Assembly: GCA_018714845.1 (NCBI GenBank)
Contig: DVMR01000060.1
Location: 1-32,570, forward strand
DNA length: 32,570 nt
Direction of reading: 5' to 3'
From: Candidatus Ventrousia excrementavium
GTDB lineage: Bacteria; Bacillota; Clostridia; Oscillospirales; Butyricicoccaceae
In this document: positions 16,066 through 25,129 of the stretch, one piece after another
Layout of the letters: each line of letters begins with the position of its first letter
Numbering within the stretch: the stretch's first letter is position 1
The notes under the pieces: generated by a model
Told to the model about the DNA's origin: nothing
What the model saw: only the letters and a program-made list of their open reading frames with translations
Database searches by the model: none
Program-made: the position numbers and the translations under genes

Positions 16066-16773
16066 TCAGGCCATGTCAGACGATTTGCGTGCCTCCGCTG
16101 CTTTGTTGATGCAGGTGATGGCGTTCAGGCTTCGCGGATAGCCAATGTACGGCAGGCACTGGGAAACGACCCGAATCAAAAACGCCTGGTCATTGCCCAG
16201 ATTCATATTGCCGCCCGCGTGAGCGATCAGCTGGAGCTCACACCCTCCCTGCGCCGCGAGGAAGCAAAAGGTAATCATTTCGCGCTGGGCAAGGGTGAGC
16301 CCGGTACGGGTGTAGTAATCGCCAAAGCAGTTGGCCGCCAGCCATCGATTGATGTGCCCATTCTTCCAGGCGTCCTTCATCCCGTCCCCAAAAATCTCGA
16401 CCTGCGCCTGCGCGCCCCGCTCCAGACGGTTGTCCATGGTCGTTGTAGCCTGACCCTCCAGCGGCAGAGCGACGCCGCGCGCGGTCAGGACCTCGTTCAC
16501 TGCATCAAGAAAGGGCCGGACTCTGCCGATGCCCAGATAATCCACCGCCTGGTAAACGACTTCCTTGGCCATGACGAGCGAAAGTCCCGCATCCAGCGCG
16601 CGCGGCAGCGCCAGCCTAAACTCTTCCACGCCCTGACAGCCCAGCAGCACCGCCAGGATGGCCATGTGCCGGGTCACGTCATCCAGCTGCTGCCCCTGCT
16701 CATTGACCACCTCATCAAAGGCAAAATGCTCAAATCGTTCTGCAAACTCCGGGTCTGTTTTCCGGTAGTCCAT
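16066..16773 (-). CDS. Carboxymuconolactone decarboxylase (CMD) family protein
   Basis: A 235-aa protein made of two CMD/AhpD-fold units, at about residues 25-115 and 130-225. The second holds the typical RLAANCFGDYYTRTGLTL...MITFCFLAAQGG and the conserved histidine segment ELQLIAHAGGNMNLG. The redox CxxC of AhpD is absent from that histidine segment, so it is more like the decarboxylase type than a peroxidase partner. The biochemical role of such Firmicute members is not established. CAGGAAT lies upstream of the ATG. It is the last gene of a cupin/relic/CMD cluster; this trio often occurs with an aldo/keto reductase, which here is decayed. Confidence 0.85.
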   Translation of the reverse strand: MDYRKTDPEFAERFEHFAFDEVVNEQGQQLDDVTRHMAILAVLLGCQGVEEFRLALPRALDAGLSLVMAKEVVYQAVDYLGIGRVRPFLDAVNEVLTARGVALPLEGQATTTMDNRLERGAQAQVEIFGDGMKDAWKNGHINRWLAANCFGDYYTRTGLTLAQREMITFCFLAAQGGCELQLIAHAGGNMNLGNDQAFLIRVVSQCLPYIGYPRSLNAITCINKAAEARKSSDMA

Positions 16774-16859
16774 GATGTCATCATTCCTGTTCTTTCGAGA
16801 TTTTCTGGTCGCCGACCGACCACACCTGCGGCTTTTTTGCCGCTGCCGGCACGTTCTAT

Positions 16860-17033
16860 GCCATATCTTCCGTCAGCGCGTTTGCTTTGGCAAGCTGTCA
16901 GAAAAAAATCTGCCGTACCGTGCCCGCCCTGACGAGCCGGTTCAGGCTATCCATGACGTCATAAAATGGCATACAGTCATGCTTCGCATCTCATACAGAT
17001 GCGCGGGATGCCGCCCAGTTTCACATACTGCAT
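16860..17033 (-). pseudogene. Decayed aldo/keto reductase fragment between cupin and CMD genes
   Basis: On the minus strand an ATG at 17033, 9 bp after the cupin stop, reads MQYVKLGGIPRICMRCEA and then stops. This fits the usual N-terminus of the family (M-x-Y-V-K-L-G, then R-I-C-L-G-C) with a few residues missing. In the next frame follow DVMDSLNRLVRAGTVR and, after a stop, QLAKANALTEDMA, both resembling internal aldo/keto reductase segments (the EALxxLVxAGKVRYIG region and the following helix). Frameshift, internal deletions and stops show that it is dead. A full gene is near 1 kb; under 200 bp remains. No other gene was seen in 16774-17042. Confidence 0.5.
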
Positions 17034-17042
17034 ACTGACGCC

Positions 17043-17480
17043 CTACTCCAGTCCGTTATAGGCTTCGTCGTCCACCGGCTCCAGCCACTCGTTGGACGTA
17101 TTCTCACCCGGGACCTCGAACGCAATGTGTGAAAACCAGCTGTCACGCTTGGCCCCGTGCCAATGCTTGACACCTGCCGGAATGGTAATGACCATGCCCG
17201 GGACCAGGCTGATCGCCTGTTTTCCCTCTTCCTGATACCATCCCTCGCCGGCTGTACAAATCAGAATCTGTCCGCCGCCGCTGCTGGCATGATGAATATG
17301 CCAGTTGTTCCGGCAGCCGGGTTCAAAGGTGACGTTGGCCAGAAAGACCAGGGACTTGCCCGGCTCAGTCAGCGGGTTCAGATACGAATTGCCGATAAAG
17401 TACTGGGCAAAGGCGGTGTTTGCCTGTCCCTGTCCAAAGACGTTTTCACGGTCAAAGACCTCTTTACTGCTGATTCTCAT
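17043..17480 (-). CDS. Cupin domain protein
   Basis: A 145-aa single-domain cupin with the metal-binding motif in NNWHIHHASSGGGQILIC (H61, H63, Q71) and the second motif PAGVKHWHGA (H106, H108). The N-terminal part FAQYFIGNSYLNPLTEP fits the cupins that travel with CMD proteins. Such cupins bind a divalent metal; activities such as hydroxynitrile lyase are known for some, so no reaction is assigned here. ATG 17480 is preferred because AAAAGG lies about 9 nt upstream; an in-frame ATG at 17489 sits too close to that site. It is first in the cluster with the aldo/keto reductase relic and the CMD gene. The upstream gap 17481-17737 shows no gene. Confidence 0.85.
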   Translation of the reverse strand: MRISSKEVFDRENVFGQGQANTAFAQYFIGNSYLNPLTEPGKSLVFLANVTFEPGCRNNWHIHHASSGGGQILICTAGEGWYQEEGKQAISLVPGMVITIPAGVKHWHGAKRDSWFSHIAFEVPGENTSNEWLEPVDDEAYNGLE

Positions 17481-17737
17481 TTTAATCATCCTTTTCTGTG
17501 TTCCAAAGTCGCAGCCTGTAAGCGGCAAAACAGCTTCCTGTTTTTTTATCATTATACGCCCTGCTTGGATTGATGTAAAATGCTTATAACAAATCAACAT
17601 TCATGCTCATATCGCATGTCTAAATACAGGACAGCGTACTGCCTGCCGACGATTCTTCCGCAAGGCGGCTCTTTCCGAACCTACATCCTGCCGCGAGTGG
17701 TATCCCCCCATCAGTTCTATTGAGTATTCATGCGCAT

Positions 17738-18622
17738 TCAGGCCTCAGCCAAAGTAGTACTCAAAATGCGGTAAAACCGCTCTTTATCTACCGCTCTTGC
17801 GATCTCTACATTTCCATCTGCCGAAGAAGTGAAGGATGTACCGCCCATATTGCTTTTTTGCGCCGTTTCCACCCGCACAAAACCTTTTTCATAGCTGCAA
17901 ATATCCGGATAAAAAACACTTACCGCGGCCAGCGGGTCATGCGAGGTCAATTTTCCTGCTTTTTGCAGCCACGCATCTCCGAAATCGAATACAGCTTTCA
18001 TCAAATTGCTGTCTGCCCGTAAAAGCGTACTGGCCTGTTTCGCTTCGATCGTGAGCATATCAGTTACTTCTAACGGAATGGCCCTATGTGTCTCAATCCG
18101 AGAAGAAAAAACAATGCTGGATGCCAATGGATCGACCCAAGAATTCCAATTATAATAGGGATCCGGCAGCTGCTCCAGGCCAAAGTAGCCGTTCATTACA
18201 TAAAGTCCTTTTAACAGGTCAGGAGCGTCAGGATGGGTCTGAAAGAGCGTGGCAATATTGGTCATATTCCCGATGCCAATGAGTACAACCTCATGCGGAT
18301 TTTCTTTGATTTTTTGATACAAAAACTCCGGCGCATCTGCTTTCTCAAAGGTATCGTGCTGCCAGTTTTCTAATGCACTGGCACCGTCAGGTGTCGGGTA
18401 TAATGGAATGGGCTGCAAAGTGCTGTCCATTCCTGCCACGATCGGAACATTTACACCTGAGGCTTTGCAAATGGCGTCCGCAACCGCCGCACGCTTTTCA
18501 GACTCCCCACAAACAGTGGTAATACCAAGCAGTTTGCACCGCGGTTCTTTTAACAAATAGGCGAGGCAAATCGCATCATCAATATCGCCGCCGATATCGG
18601 TATCAAGTAAAATTTTCTCCAT
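17738..18622 (-). CDS. Nucleoside hydrolase (IunH-like)
   Basis: A 294-aa cytosolic enzyme of the inosine/uridine-preferring nucleoside hydrolase family, which cleaves the N-glycosidic bond of ribonucleosides to base and ribose. The Ca2+-binding aspartate cluster DTDIGGDIDDA is at residues 7-17. Further family landmarks are LIGIGNMTNIA, and SHDPLAAVSVF near residue 228, which carries the C-terminal metal and acid residues. AGAGGAA precedes the ATG by about 9 nt. It lies downstream of the ABC exporter pair on the same strand, about 200 bp away, so co-transcription is possible. Substrate preference (purine or pyrimidine) cannot be told. Confidence 0.9.
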   Translation of the reverse strand: MEKILLDTDIGGDIDDAICLAYLLKEPRCKLLGITTVCGESEKRAAVADAICKASGVNVPIVAGMDSTLQPIPLYPTPDGASALENWQHDTFEKADAPEFLYQKIKENPHEVVLIGIGNMTNIATLFQTHPDAPDLLKGLYVMNGYFGLEQLPDPYYNWNSWVDPLASSIVFSSRIETHRAIPLEVTDMLTIEAKQASTLLRADSNLMKAVFDFGDAWLQKAGKLTSHDPLAAVSVFYPDICSYEKGFVRVETAQKSNMGGTSFTSSADGNVEIARAVDKERFYRILSTTLAEA

Positions 18623-18776
18623 TGATAAAATTCCTCTGCATTTTATTATTGATACAAGAGTTACTGCAAATTCCCATCATCCACATTTTGCTGTTAAAAT
18701 GCAGAAAATGAACGACTTCCTCATGTAACTGTTCTGGCATTTCCCTGTTTTGAAAATACCAGCTGCCGTCTGCCAT
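18603..18776 (-). CDS. Possible 57-aa small protein or coding relic between ABC and nucleoside hydrolase genes
   Basis: An open frame beginning MADGSWYFQNREMPEQLHEE and ending inside the first codons of the nucleoside hydrolase gene. The first half has a protein-like composition (aromatics, acidic helix EQLHEEVVHFLHF) but the ATG has no clear ribosome binding site, and the frame stays open back to about 18815. It could be a fragment of a lost gene. No family is recognised. Confidence 0.2.
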   Translation of the reverse strand: MADGSWYFQNREMPEQLHEEVVHFLHFNSKMWMMGICSNSCINNKMQRNFINGENFT

Positions 18777-18824
18777 TTCAGCACAGCCCGGCCGCTGGTA
18801 ATCTGTTCTACTCGCTCACCTCAT

Positions 18825-20630
18825 CTATTGATACCATCTTGCCTGTGAGGTATAGAGCTGGCGGTAATGGCCGCCTTTGGCCATTAACTCTTCATGACTG
18901 CCGTCCTCGATGATTCTGCCATTGTGAAAGACCAAAATCCGGTCTACCAGTTTGGTGATGCCTAAACGGTGCGAAATCAGGATGACCGTTTTGTTCCCGG
19001 CCATTTTGGTAAAATTGGCGTACAGATCGGCTTCGGCCATGGGGTCTAGCGCTGCTGTCGGTTCGTCCAGCACCAGAATTCGAGCCTTGTTTCGGTACAG
19101 CGCGCGGGCAATAGCAACGCGCTGCCACTGGCCGCCGGACAGGTTGTTGCCCGTCTGGCTAAACAGCCCTATTTCTTCGTCCAGACCATGGGGCTGCTGT
19201 GCCACCAGGTCTTCGATATTGGCATCGTGAAGCAAAGCTTTCATTTCCTCAGCAGTTGGTGTGCGGGCTTTATCAGAAACGGTGATGTTCTCCCGCAGCG
19301 TTGCCTCGTAATGGCAGAAGTCCTGAAAAACGACGGAAAGCAGCTCTCGCACCGAGCGCAGCGCTTTTTCTACCGGCTGCCCTCCCACTGACATTTTACC
19401 TTGCAACGGCTGGTACAATCCACAAAGCAGATTGACGAATGTCGTTTTTCCACTGCCGTTTTCGCCCACGATAGCGATTTTTTCGCCGTCTTTGATGTGT
19501 AATGTCAGCTCGTTCAGCGCCGGGGATGCCGAATTAGGATAAGTAAAGGTCACGTTTTCCGCACAGATATCCGCACCCGTCAAAGCAGGTTCGGCTGCAT
19601 CGGTCTCTTCGCGTGCGAAATGATCGATATCGAAGAAATCTTTCATGTAATAAATGTCACTGCCAAAGGCGGATGCACCGGCAAAAAGAGCGGTCGCTGT
19701 TTTTTGCAGCCGCTGGGACAGCGAAAGCACCAGCATAACAACGCCGACACCGAGCGACGGCTCACGGTACACCTGCCCGCAGACCAGCAGCAGTACAAAA
19801 ATAAAAACAATGTTGCGCAGAATATCAGCCGCTGAATTAAACAGCAGGTACCTGCGAGCCAGCTTATCCTTTTTGGCGATATAGCCGTCAGCTGTTTTGC
19901 GCCAGCGGCGCTTGAAATAGGGGTAAGAGCGCGAATGGCGGATGTCTTTCATGGCTTCCGGGCGCGTCATGGCGATAAACTGCTTGATGACGCTTTCGCC
20001 TTCCAGCATCCATTTGAAGCGGGTGTGATAGGTGTCGTCGCTTTCCTGATATGCCAGAATCGCCGCCGGAAAGCTGGTGGCCAGCACAGCAACCACGACC
20101 CAGGGATTGACGCGCCCCAACTCAAGGGTAACCACACAGAACATGACGAGGTTCTGCAGAATATTGATAAGACTCTGCATGCTTTGCGCCGTGCGCTCGC
20201 CTGCATAAGATTCGGCAAAGCTGATTTTCTGCTGAAAGCCATCGTCGTTTTCGATGTAACGGTATTGTACCCGGCACTGGCACTGCACGATTTTGCGTTT
20301 GATATAGCGTTGGGTTCGGATAGCGTCAGCGCCCAATGCGTATTGACTGAGGAATGCATAAAGTTCCTGTGCTAAAAAGAGGGTAACCACCTGCAAAAAG
20401 AGAAAGATCACCGTGCTCAGGGGCAGCATATCAGACGTCAAATATCCCTGCAGCGCATCGGTAAACACCTGCAGTTTTCGCGCCGCCAGAACCGGCAAAA
20501 AGGCAAGCCCAAAGCCCAGCAGGTTGATGGCAATGGTCACTGCGCTTTTGGTGCGTAGGCTGACGGAAAAGGCGCGGCACAGGATGGCGCCCATCTGCCT
20601 GAGAGTCAGCTTTTGCTCACGCCCCTTCAT
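18825..20630 (-). CDS. ABC exporter, fused membrane-ATPase half-transporter (second of pair)
   Basis: A 601-aa half-transporter: six-span membrane domain (about 1-330) followed by an ATPase domain. Walker A is GENGSGKTT (about 388-396), the signature LSGGQWQRVAIARAL is near 497, and Walker B is ILVLDEPTAALDP near 517, with the switch histidine in ILISHRLG. The ATG overlaps the stop of the preceding ABC gene by 4 bp. Two different adjacent half-transporters usually form a heterodimer. Such pairs export peptides, lipids or drugs; no peptidase domain is present and no modified-peptide gene is evident, so the cargo is unknown. Confidence 0.9.
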   Translation of the reverse strand: MKGREQKLTLRQMGAILCRAFSVSLRTKSAVTIAINLLGFGLAFLPVLAARKLQVFTDALQGYLTSDMLPLSTVIFLFLQVVTLFLAQELYAFLSQYALGADAIRTQRYIKRKIVQCQCRVQYRYIENDDGFQQKISFAESYAGERTAQSMQSLINILQNLVMFCVVTLELGRVNPWVVVAVLATSFPAAILAYQESDDTYHTRFKWMLEGESVIKQFIAMTRPEAMKDIRHSRSYPYFKRRWRKTADGYIAKKDKLARRYLLFNSAADILRNIVFIFVLLLVCGQVYREPSLGVGVVMLVLSLSQRLQKTATALFAGASAFGSDIYYMKDFFDIDHFAREETDAAEPALTGADICAENVTFTYPNSASPALNELTLHIKDGEKIAIVGENGSGKTTFVNLLCGLYQPLQGKMSVGGQPVEKALRSVRELLSVVFQDFCHYEATLRENITVSDKARTPTAEEMKALLHDANIEDLVAQQPHGLDEEIGLFSQTGNNLSGGQWQRVAIARALYRNKARILVLDEPTAALDPMAEADLYANFTKMAGNKTVILISHRLGITKLVDRILVFHNGRIIEDGSHEELMAKGGHYRQLYTSQARWYQ

Positions 20631-22474
20631 ACACGCTCACCCCCACTCAGCTTGTCGTACCACATGGCCTGTGAATGGAAGATGGCAGCATACATCCCAT
20701 CCTTTGCCATCAGCTCGTCATGCGTGCCGGTTTCCGCGATCTCACCGTTGCTCAAAACGATAACCCGATCGGCTAGACGCGCAAAGCCAACACGGTGGCT
20801 GATCAAAATGGCCGTGCTGCCGTGGACGTTGTCGCGGATCTGCTCGAACTGCTCCATTTCGGCAATGGGGTCTAAAGCGGCTGCCGGCTCGTCGAAAATG
20901 ACGACAGGCTGGTCGCCCATATAGGCGCGCGATGCGCCGACCCGCTGCTTTTCCCCGCCCGAAAGCTCAGCGCCTTCCGGGAACACATCGCGGAGCAGCA
21001 GTGTGTCCAGTCCTTTGGGCAGCTTGCGCACCAGCTTTTCCGCCCCGCCCTTGCGGACGGCCTGCCAGACGGCGTTTTCGTCGTCCATCTGGTCGACAAA
21101 ACCCATGCCAATGTTTTCACGCAGGGTGCAGTGTAGCAGAAAGCAATCCTGCAGAAAAACGCCGACTTCCTGCCGCACAAAATCACAGTCATTGGCATCA
21201 TAACGCTGACCTTTGAAAAAGCACTGTCCCTCGCTGGGCGAATACAGCCCCATCAGCAGGCTAACCAGTGTGCTTTTGCCGCTGCCATTAGGGCCGACCA
21301 ATGCCACAACCTCGCCCTGGCGGATGGTGAGATTGATGTTTTTCAACGCCTGCGTATGGTCATTGTAGCAGAAGGAGACGTTTCGCATTTCAAACAACGG
21401 GGGATTGCTCTCCCTGCTCTCCAGCCGGGGGCGCGGAGAGCAGGTGGGGGTTTCGTCCATGAAACGCTTCTGGCGCTGCAGGGCGAACAGTCCGCGGTCA
21501 AAGGTGATAAGCGCCTCGGACAGAACGCCGACATACCCTGTCAGGCTCTCGCACATGGTATATAGCATAAGAAAGTCGCTCAGCTCGTGCTGCCCTGCCT
21601 TCATCCCCGTCATGAACAGGGTGAGCATGCCTGCCATCAGCAGCAGAATACTGACCCCCGCAAGAGAACCAGACAACGTCAGGCCATTTGTATAGGCGTG
21701 CTGGGACTTTTCCACTTCAGCATAGTATTTTTCCCACTGTTTTTCAATGTCGCTTCCGTTACCGTAGACGCGAATTTCCTTGGCAGTTCCTGGCTGCATG
21801 GGCAGCATGCGGATGACGTCCAACTTGCGCTCACTTTTCAACTGCTCTACTTCGATATTGCGCAGGCGCGCTGCAACCTTGCCGCTCAGCCAAATCATGA
21901 GCAGGAGATAGCCGAGTGAGAGTCCGCTGATCAACAGCGAAACACGGGCCGATACAATAAGCAGTGATGCCACGCCGATGGCGTTAGGCAGCAGTATGCA
22001 GCCCGAGCAGAGCAGGTCGGTCAGGGATCCGGCGCGGCGAATGATGGCGTTGAACTCGTCTTTGACCTCGCGGTCAAAGAGCGTCTCCAGTGGTATCTGC
22101 TGTATGAACTCCATCATGGTTTCTTCCATGCCCAGATAGTAGGAATCGTACATTTTCGAGTACAGGAAATTGACATTGAGACGGTTGGACAACCCTGCGG
22201 CCGTCAAGACAATGCCGTATAGGATGATATACGGGATCACGGCATCCAGCGTACCGACTCCCGTTTCGGTAAAGGCTGATACCAGTGAAAGGATCTGCCG
22301 GTTGAGCAGCAGCGCTACAGCAGGCAGAATATTCAGCAGCGTGGATATGGCGAACCAGAACAGCATCATGCGTTTATCAATGCGCCATGCCAGACCAAGC
22401 GCCCAGCGCGCCGTACGGACTTTATGGCCAAGGGATTGATACATGCTTACGAAGGATGTCTTTTGCCCGTTCAT
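20627..22474 (-). CDS. ABC exporter, fused membrane-ATPase half-transporter (first of pair)
   Basis: A 615-aa protein with an N-terminal six-span exporter domain (about 25-330) and a C-terminal ATPase. Walker A is GPNGSGKST (about 394-402), the signature is LSGGEKQRVGASRAYM near 503, and Walker B VVIFDEPAAALDP near 523. The signature and Walker B region are less standard than in the partner (GASRAYM, DEPAAALDP), but the key Glu and signature Ser-Gly-Gly are kept. AAGGAG lies 9 nt before the ATG. It is coupled by ATGA overlap to the second ABC gene, indicating a heterodimeric exporter. Confidence 0.9.
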   Translation of the reverse strand: MNGQKTSFVSMYQSLGHKVRTARWALGLAWRIDKRMMLFWFAISTLLNILPAVALLLNRQILSLVSAFTETGVGTLDAVIPYIILYGIVLTAAGLSNRLNVNFLYSKMYDSYYLGMEETMMEFIQQIPLETLFDREVKDEFNAIIRRAGSLTDLLCSGCILLPNAIGVASLLIVSARVSLLISGLSLGYLLLMIWLSGKVAARLRNIEVEQLKSERKLDVIRMLPMQPGTAKEIRVYGNGSDIEKQWEKYYAEVEKSQHAYTNGLTLSGSLAGVSILLLMAGMLTLFMTGMKAGQHELSDFLMLYTMCESLTGYVGVLSEALITFDRGLFALQRQKRFMDETPTCSPRPRLESRESNPPLFEMRNVSFCYNDHTQALKNINLTIRQGEVVALVGPNGSGKSTLVSLLMGLYSPSEGQCFFKGQRYDANDCDFVRQEVGVFLQDCFLLHCTLRENIGMGFVDQMDDENAVWQAVRKGGAEKLVRKLPKGLDTLLLRDVFPEGAELSGGEKQRVGASRAYMGDQPVVIFDEPAAALDPIAEMEQFEQIRDNVHGSTAILISHRVGFARLADRVIVLSNGEIAETGTHDELMAKDGMYAAIFHSQAMWYDKLSGGERV

Positions 22475-22661
22475 TGGCAGTCAACTCCTTTTCGTTACCA
22501 CAAGAAAATAATCTGGTTAGAAAGTCTGTTTTGTATACCCTGCTTGCTTTGTTGGTATTTGCTCCGAACGTGTAAAGGAAACTGGTATCCTGTATCCCTA
22601 ATTGCTCTAAAACCTTTTCTTCATATCCGTCTTCAAATATCTGCATGACATGATAAAGCAC
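22422..22661 (-). CDS. Possible 79-aa ORF overlapping the ABC operon start
   Basis: An open frame starting at GTG 22661 (or ATG 22646) and overlapping the first 53 bp of the ABC gene. Its product, with FEDGYEEKVLEQLGIQDTSF near the N-terminus, has a plausible soluble composition, but there is no good ribosome binding site and the frame stays open a few codons upstream of the GTG. It may be the tail of a lost gene, a short protein linked to the exporter, or chance. No family is recognised. Confidence 0.25.
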   Translation of the reverse strand: MLYHVMQIFEDGYEEKVLEQLGIQDTSFLYTFGANTNKASRVYKTDFLTRLFSCGNEKELTANERAKDILRKHVSIPWP

Positions 22662-22990
22662 AAAATAGAGCTGTTTCTATAAAACCAATCCCGCCTCACG
22701 GATATCGCAGAACGTAATTAAGTACAAATTTAACATGGCTGCCCATAGACTTTTTCGCAAAGCAAAGGGATGCCGACAGAATCAATTATAGGTTTATTCT
22801 ATTGCAATATATTCTGCTTGTCAATTCACATGTCATTATACTTTGCTTTGATTATAAGATATAATTTTTTTAATTTTATATTTTGTTAGCTGTATGGTTT
22901 TTAAGCAATATGTGCCTTATCAAATACGGTGCGCTTGTTTAAACAGTCTGTCATATTCCTGTTCTGCTATAGTACAGAAGTGCCAGATAG
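22662..22990. other. AT-rich gap without recognisable gene
   Basis: This stretch is clearly more AT-rich than its surroundings, particularly 22790-22920. No gene, tRNA or clear promoter was found. It lies between the ABC operon and a recombinase remnant, and fits degraded mobile-element DNA. Confidence 0.5.
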
Positions 22991-23281
22991 TATATCGAAA
23001 AGCTTGTAGACTATGAGCCAGACGAGCGCCCGTTTCCTGTGGCAAACCATTATCTGAAGCATGAAATGAACCGAGAGTGCAAAGCATCCGGTGTCAAGGT
23101 CATACGGATCCATGATCTTCGGCATAGTCATGCAAGTCTACTGATTGAACGGGGTTTTTCACCGATTCTGATTAGCGAACGGCTTGGACACGAAAACATT
23201 GAAACCACTTTGGAAACATATTCTCACCTGTATCCAAATAAACAGGAACAGGTTGCTGAGAAGCTCCAAAGTTTTATTTAA
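22991..23281 (+). pseudogene. C-terminal remnant of a tyrosine recombinase (phage/ICE integrase)
   Basis: A 96-codon frame, bounded upstream by TAG at 22988-22990, encodes only the end of an integrase catalytic domain. HDLRHSHASLL carries the H-x-x-R box, ISERLGHENIETTLETYSHLYP carries the second His and the catalytic Tyr. The N-terminal arm- and core-binding domains and the first catalytic Arg are missing, so it cannot be active. A GTG at 23039 is the first possible start but has no obvious site. It ends about 90 bp from the 3' end of guaA, convergent with it, a known integration point for genomic islands. Confidence 0.75.
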
Positions 23282-23323
23282 TACATCTTTGTTTACTTTT
23301 CTTGTACTTTCTCCAGAACAAAC

Positions 23324-23360
23324 AACCCGCCAGCCCAGTGTTTTCAAGGGCTGGCGGGTT
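23324..23360. terminator. Intrinsic terminator at the end of guaA
   Basis: A 13-bp perfect stem (AACCCGCCAGCCC with GGGCTGGCGGGTT) and 11-nt loop lie 8 bp after the guaA stop, with T-rich flanks in both directions. Confidence 0.85.
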
Positions 23361-23368
23361 TGTTTTCA

Positions 23369-23383
23369 TTATTCCCACTCAAT
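23369..23383 (-). other. Putative attachment-site-like 3' end of guaA
   Basis: The last codons of guaA read ATTGAGTGGGAATAA. The 3' end of guaA, around the GAGTGGGAATAA segment, is a recurrent insertion site for integrative elements. A recombinase relic lies next to it. I found no second copy in this window, so no intact island can be drawn. Confidence 0.35.
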
Positions 23384-24904
23384 GGTTGCCGGGGGCTTAC
23401 TGGTGATGTCGTAGACGATGCGGTTGATGTGTTTGACCTCGCCGACAATGCGGCTGGACGCCTTTTCCAACACCTCATACGGCAGACGGGCCCAGTTGGC
23501 GGTCATGAAGTCGGTCGTTTCGACGGCACGCAGGGCCAGCGTATAGTCATAAGTGCGCTCGTCACCCATGACGCCGACCGAACGCAGCGGCGTCAGAACG
23601 GCAAAATACTGGCCGACGCTCTTTTGCAGGCCCGCAGCCGCAATCTCCTCGCGGAAAATGGCATCTGCATCGCGCAGGATGTCGAGCTTTTCCTCGGTGA
23701 TCTCGCCAATCACGCGGATGGCCAGACCAGGCCCCGGGAATGGCTGGCGCCACACCAGCGCCTCGGGCAGGCCGAGCTCCAGTCCCAGCTGACGCACCTC
23801 GTCTTTAAACAGCCGGCGCAGCGGTTCGATAATCTCTTTAAAGTCCACATGGTCAGGCAGACCGCCGACATTGTGATGACTTTTGATAACAGCCGCTTCT
23901 CCCACGCCACTCTCAACGACATCGGGATAAATGGTACCCTGGACCAAAAAGTCGACTCTACCCAGTTTTTTGGCTTCATCCTCAAAGACACGGATGAACT
24001 CTTCGCCAATAATCTTGCGTTTTTTCTCGGGGTCAGACACGCCGGCCAGCCGCCCAAGGAAGCGCTGCTGCGCGTTGACGCGCACAACCTTTACGCCCAG
24101 CGCACCCATGGCCTGCATGACCTCATCGCCCTCGTTTTTGCGCAGCAGGCCGTGGTCGACAAAAATACACGTCAGCTGCTCGCCCACAGCGCGGTGCAAA
24201 AGCGCGGCAGCGACCGAACTGTCCACACCGCCCGACAATGCGAGCAGCACCTTGCCGCTTCCTACACGGCGGCGGCATTCCTCAATGGCCTCGACCGAGT
24301 AAGACGACATGGTCCAGTCAGCGCTCAGGCCGCAGATTTTGTACAGAAAATTTTTCAAAATGTCCGTGCCGTACTGGGTGTGCATGACCTCGGGGTGGAA
24401 CTGCGCGCCGTACAGCCTTTTATCTGTGTTCTCAATGGCCGCGCAGGCACAGCCCGCTGTCGTAGCGCAGACGCGGAAGCCCTCGGGCAGGCTTTCGACC
24501 TCGACGCCGTGGCTCATCCAGCAGACCGACGTCTGCGGCACGCCGTCAAAGAGCAGGCTTTTGCCGTCATGCGTCAGCTCGACCTTGCCGTACTCGCGGG
24601 TCTCGGCCTTTTTGCACGAGCCGCCGAGCAGATAGGTCATGAGCTGCTGCCCGTAGCAAATGCCGAGCACCGGCACGCCAAGCTCAAACACCGCTTTGTC
24701 AATCATCGGCGCGCCGTCGGCAAAAACCGTGGCCGGCCCGCCGGTAAAAATAACGCCGTCAGGCGCAAAATCGCGGATACGCTCAAGCGTCGCGCTGTAA
24801 GGAACGATCTCGCAATATACGCCGCACTCGCGCACGCGGCGTGCAATCAGCAAATTATACTGGCCGCCGAAATCAAGAATGAGAACGCGCTTTTGCTTTT
24901 CCAT
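23369..24904 (-). CDS. guaA: GMP synthase (glutamine-hydrolysing)
   Basis: A 511-aa, full-length enzyme that converts XMP to GMP using glutamine and ATP, the last step of guanine nucleotide synthesis. The N-terminal class I amidotransferase domain shows the nucleophile C83 in GICYGQQ, and H170/E172 in FHPEV. The ATP-pyrophosphatase P-loop LSGGVDSS is at about 223-230, and the C-terminal dimerisation domain ends with [12 protein letters not shown] 24904 is chosen: GGAGGG lies upstream and the product begins [17 protein letters not shown]. It is monocistronic with its own promoter and terminator. No purine riboswitch is visible in its short leader of about 30 nt. Confidence 0.98.
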   Translation of the reverse strand: MEKQKRVLILDFGGQYNLLIARRVRECGVYCEIVPYSATLERIRDFAPDGVIFTGGPATVFADGAPMIDKAVFELGVPVLGICYGQQLMTYLLGGSCKKAETREYGKVELTHDGKSLLFDGVPQTSVCWMSHGVEVESLPEGFRVCATTAGCACAAIENTDKRLYGAQFHPEVMHTQYGTDILKNFLYKICGLSADWTMSSYSVEAIEECRRRVGSGKVLLALSGGVDSSVAAALLHRAVGEQLTCIFVDHGLLRKNEGDEVMQAMGALGVKVVRVNAQQRFLGRLAGVSDPEKKRKIIGEEFIRVFEDEAKKLGRVDFLVQGTIYPDVVESGVGEAAVIKSHHNVGGLPDHVDFKEIIEPLRRLFKDEVRQLGLELGLPEALVWRQPFPGPGLAIRVIGEITEEKLDILRDADAIFREEIAAAGLQKSVGQYFAVLTPLRSVGVMGDERTYDYTLALRAVETTDFMTANWARLPYEVLEKASSRIVGEVKHINRIVYDITSKPPATIEWE

Positions 24905-24942
24905 CTTGTAAGCCCTCCAAAACTGAACATCCATGTAGGTTT

Positions 24943-24971
24943 ATTTTGACATAAAACGCGGCAAAAGGCAA
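24943..24971 (-). promoter_or_regulatory. Probable guaA promoter
   Basis: On the minus strand, TTGCCT (24971-24966) and CAAAAT (24948-24943) are 17 bp apart, giving a leader of about 30 nt. The intergenic region to the divergent SLH gene (24972-25129) shows no further clear element. Confidence 0.4.
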
Positions 24972-25129
24972 CTGTTTTTTCGCATTTGCCAGCGTTTGCG
25001 CAGGTACATTTTGGCGAGTGCACATCGGGCTGTTCTGCGGGAATAAAGACCGGCAAACCTGACACACTATTTTCAAAATCCAAGCATCCGGTCAAGTTTC
25101 TGTCATTCACCCTAAAAGGAGGAATTTTT

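Noticed and set aside
23360-24949. Very long open frame on the plus strand opposite guaA
   Set aside because: It is the antisense shadow of guaA caused by high GC; guaA has all catalytic motifs, RBS and terminator.
24905-25129. Possible riboswitch (purine for guaA, or c-di-GMP suggested by a GGCAAACC stretch near 25052)
   Set aside because: The guaA leader is only about 30 nt, and the rest of the c-di-GMP aptamer consensus is absent.
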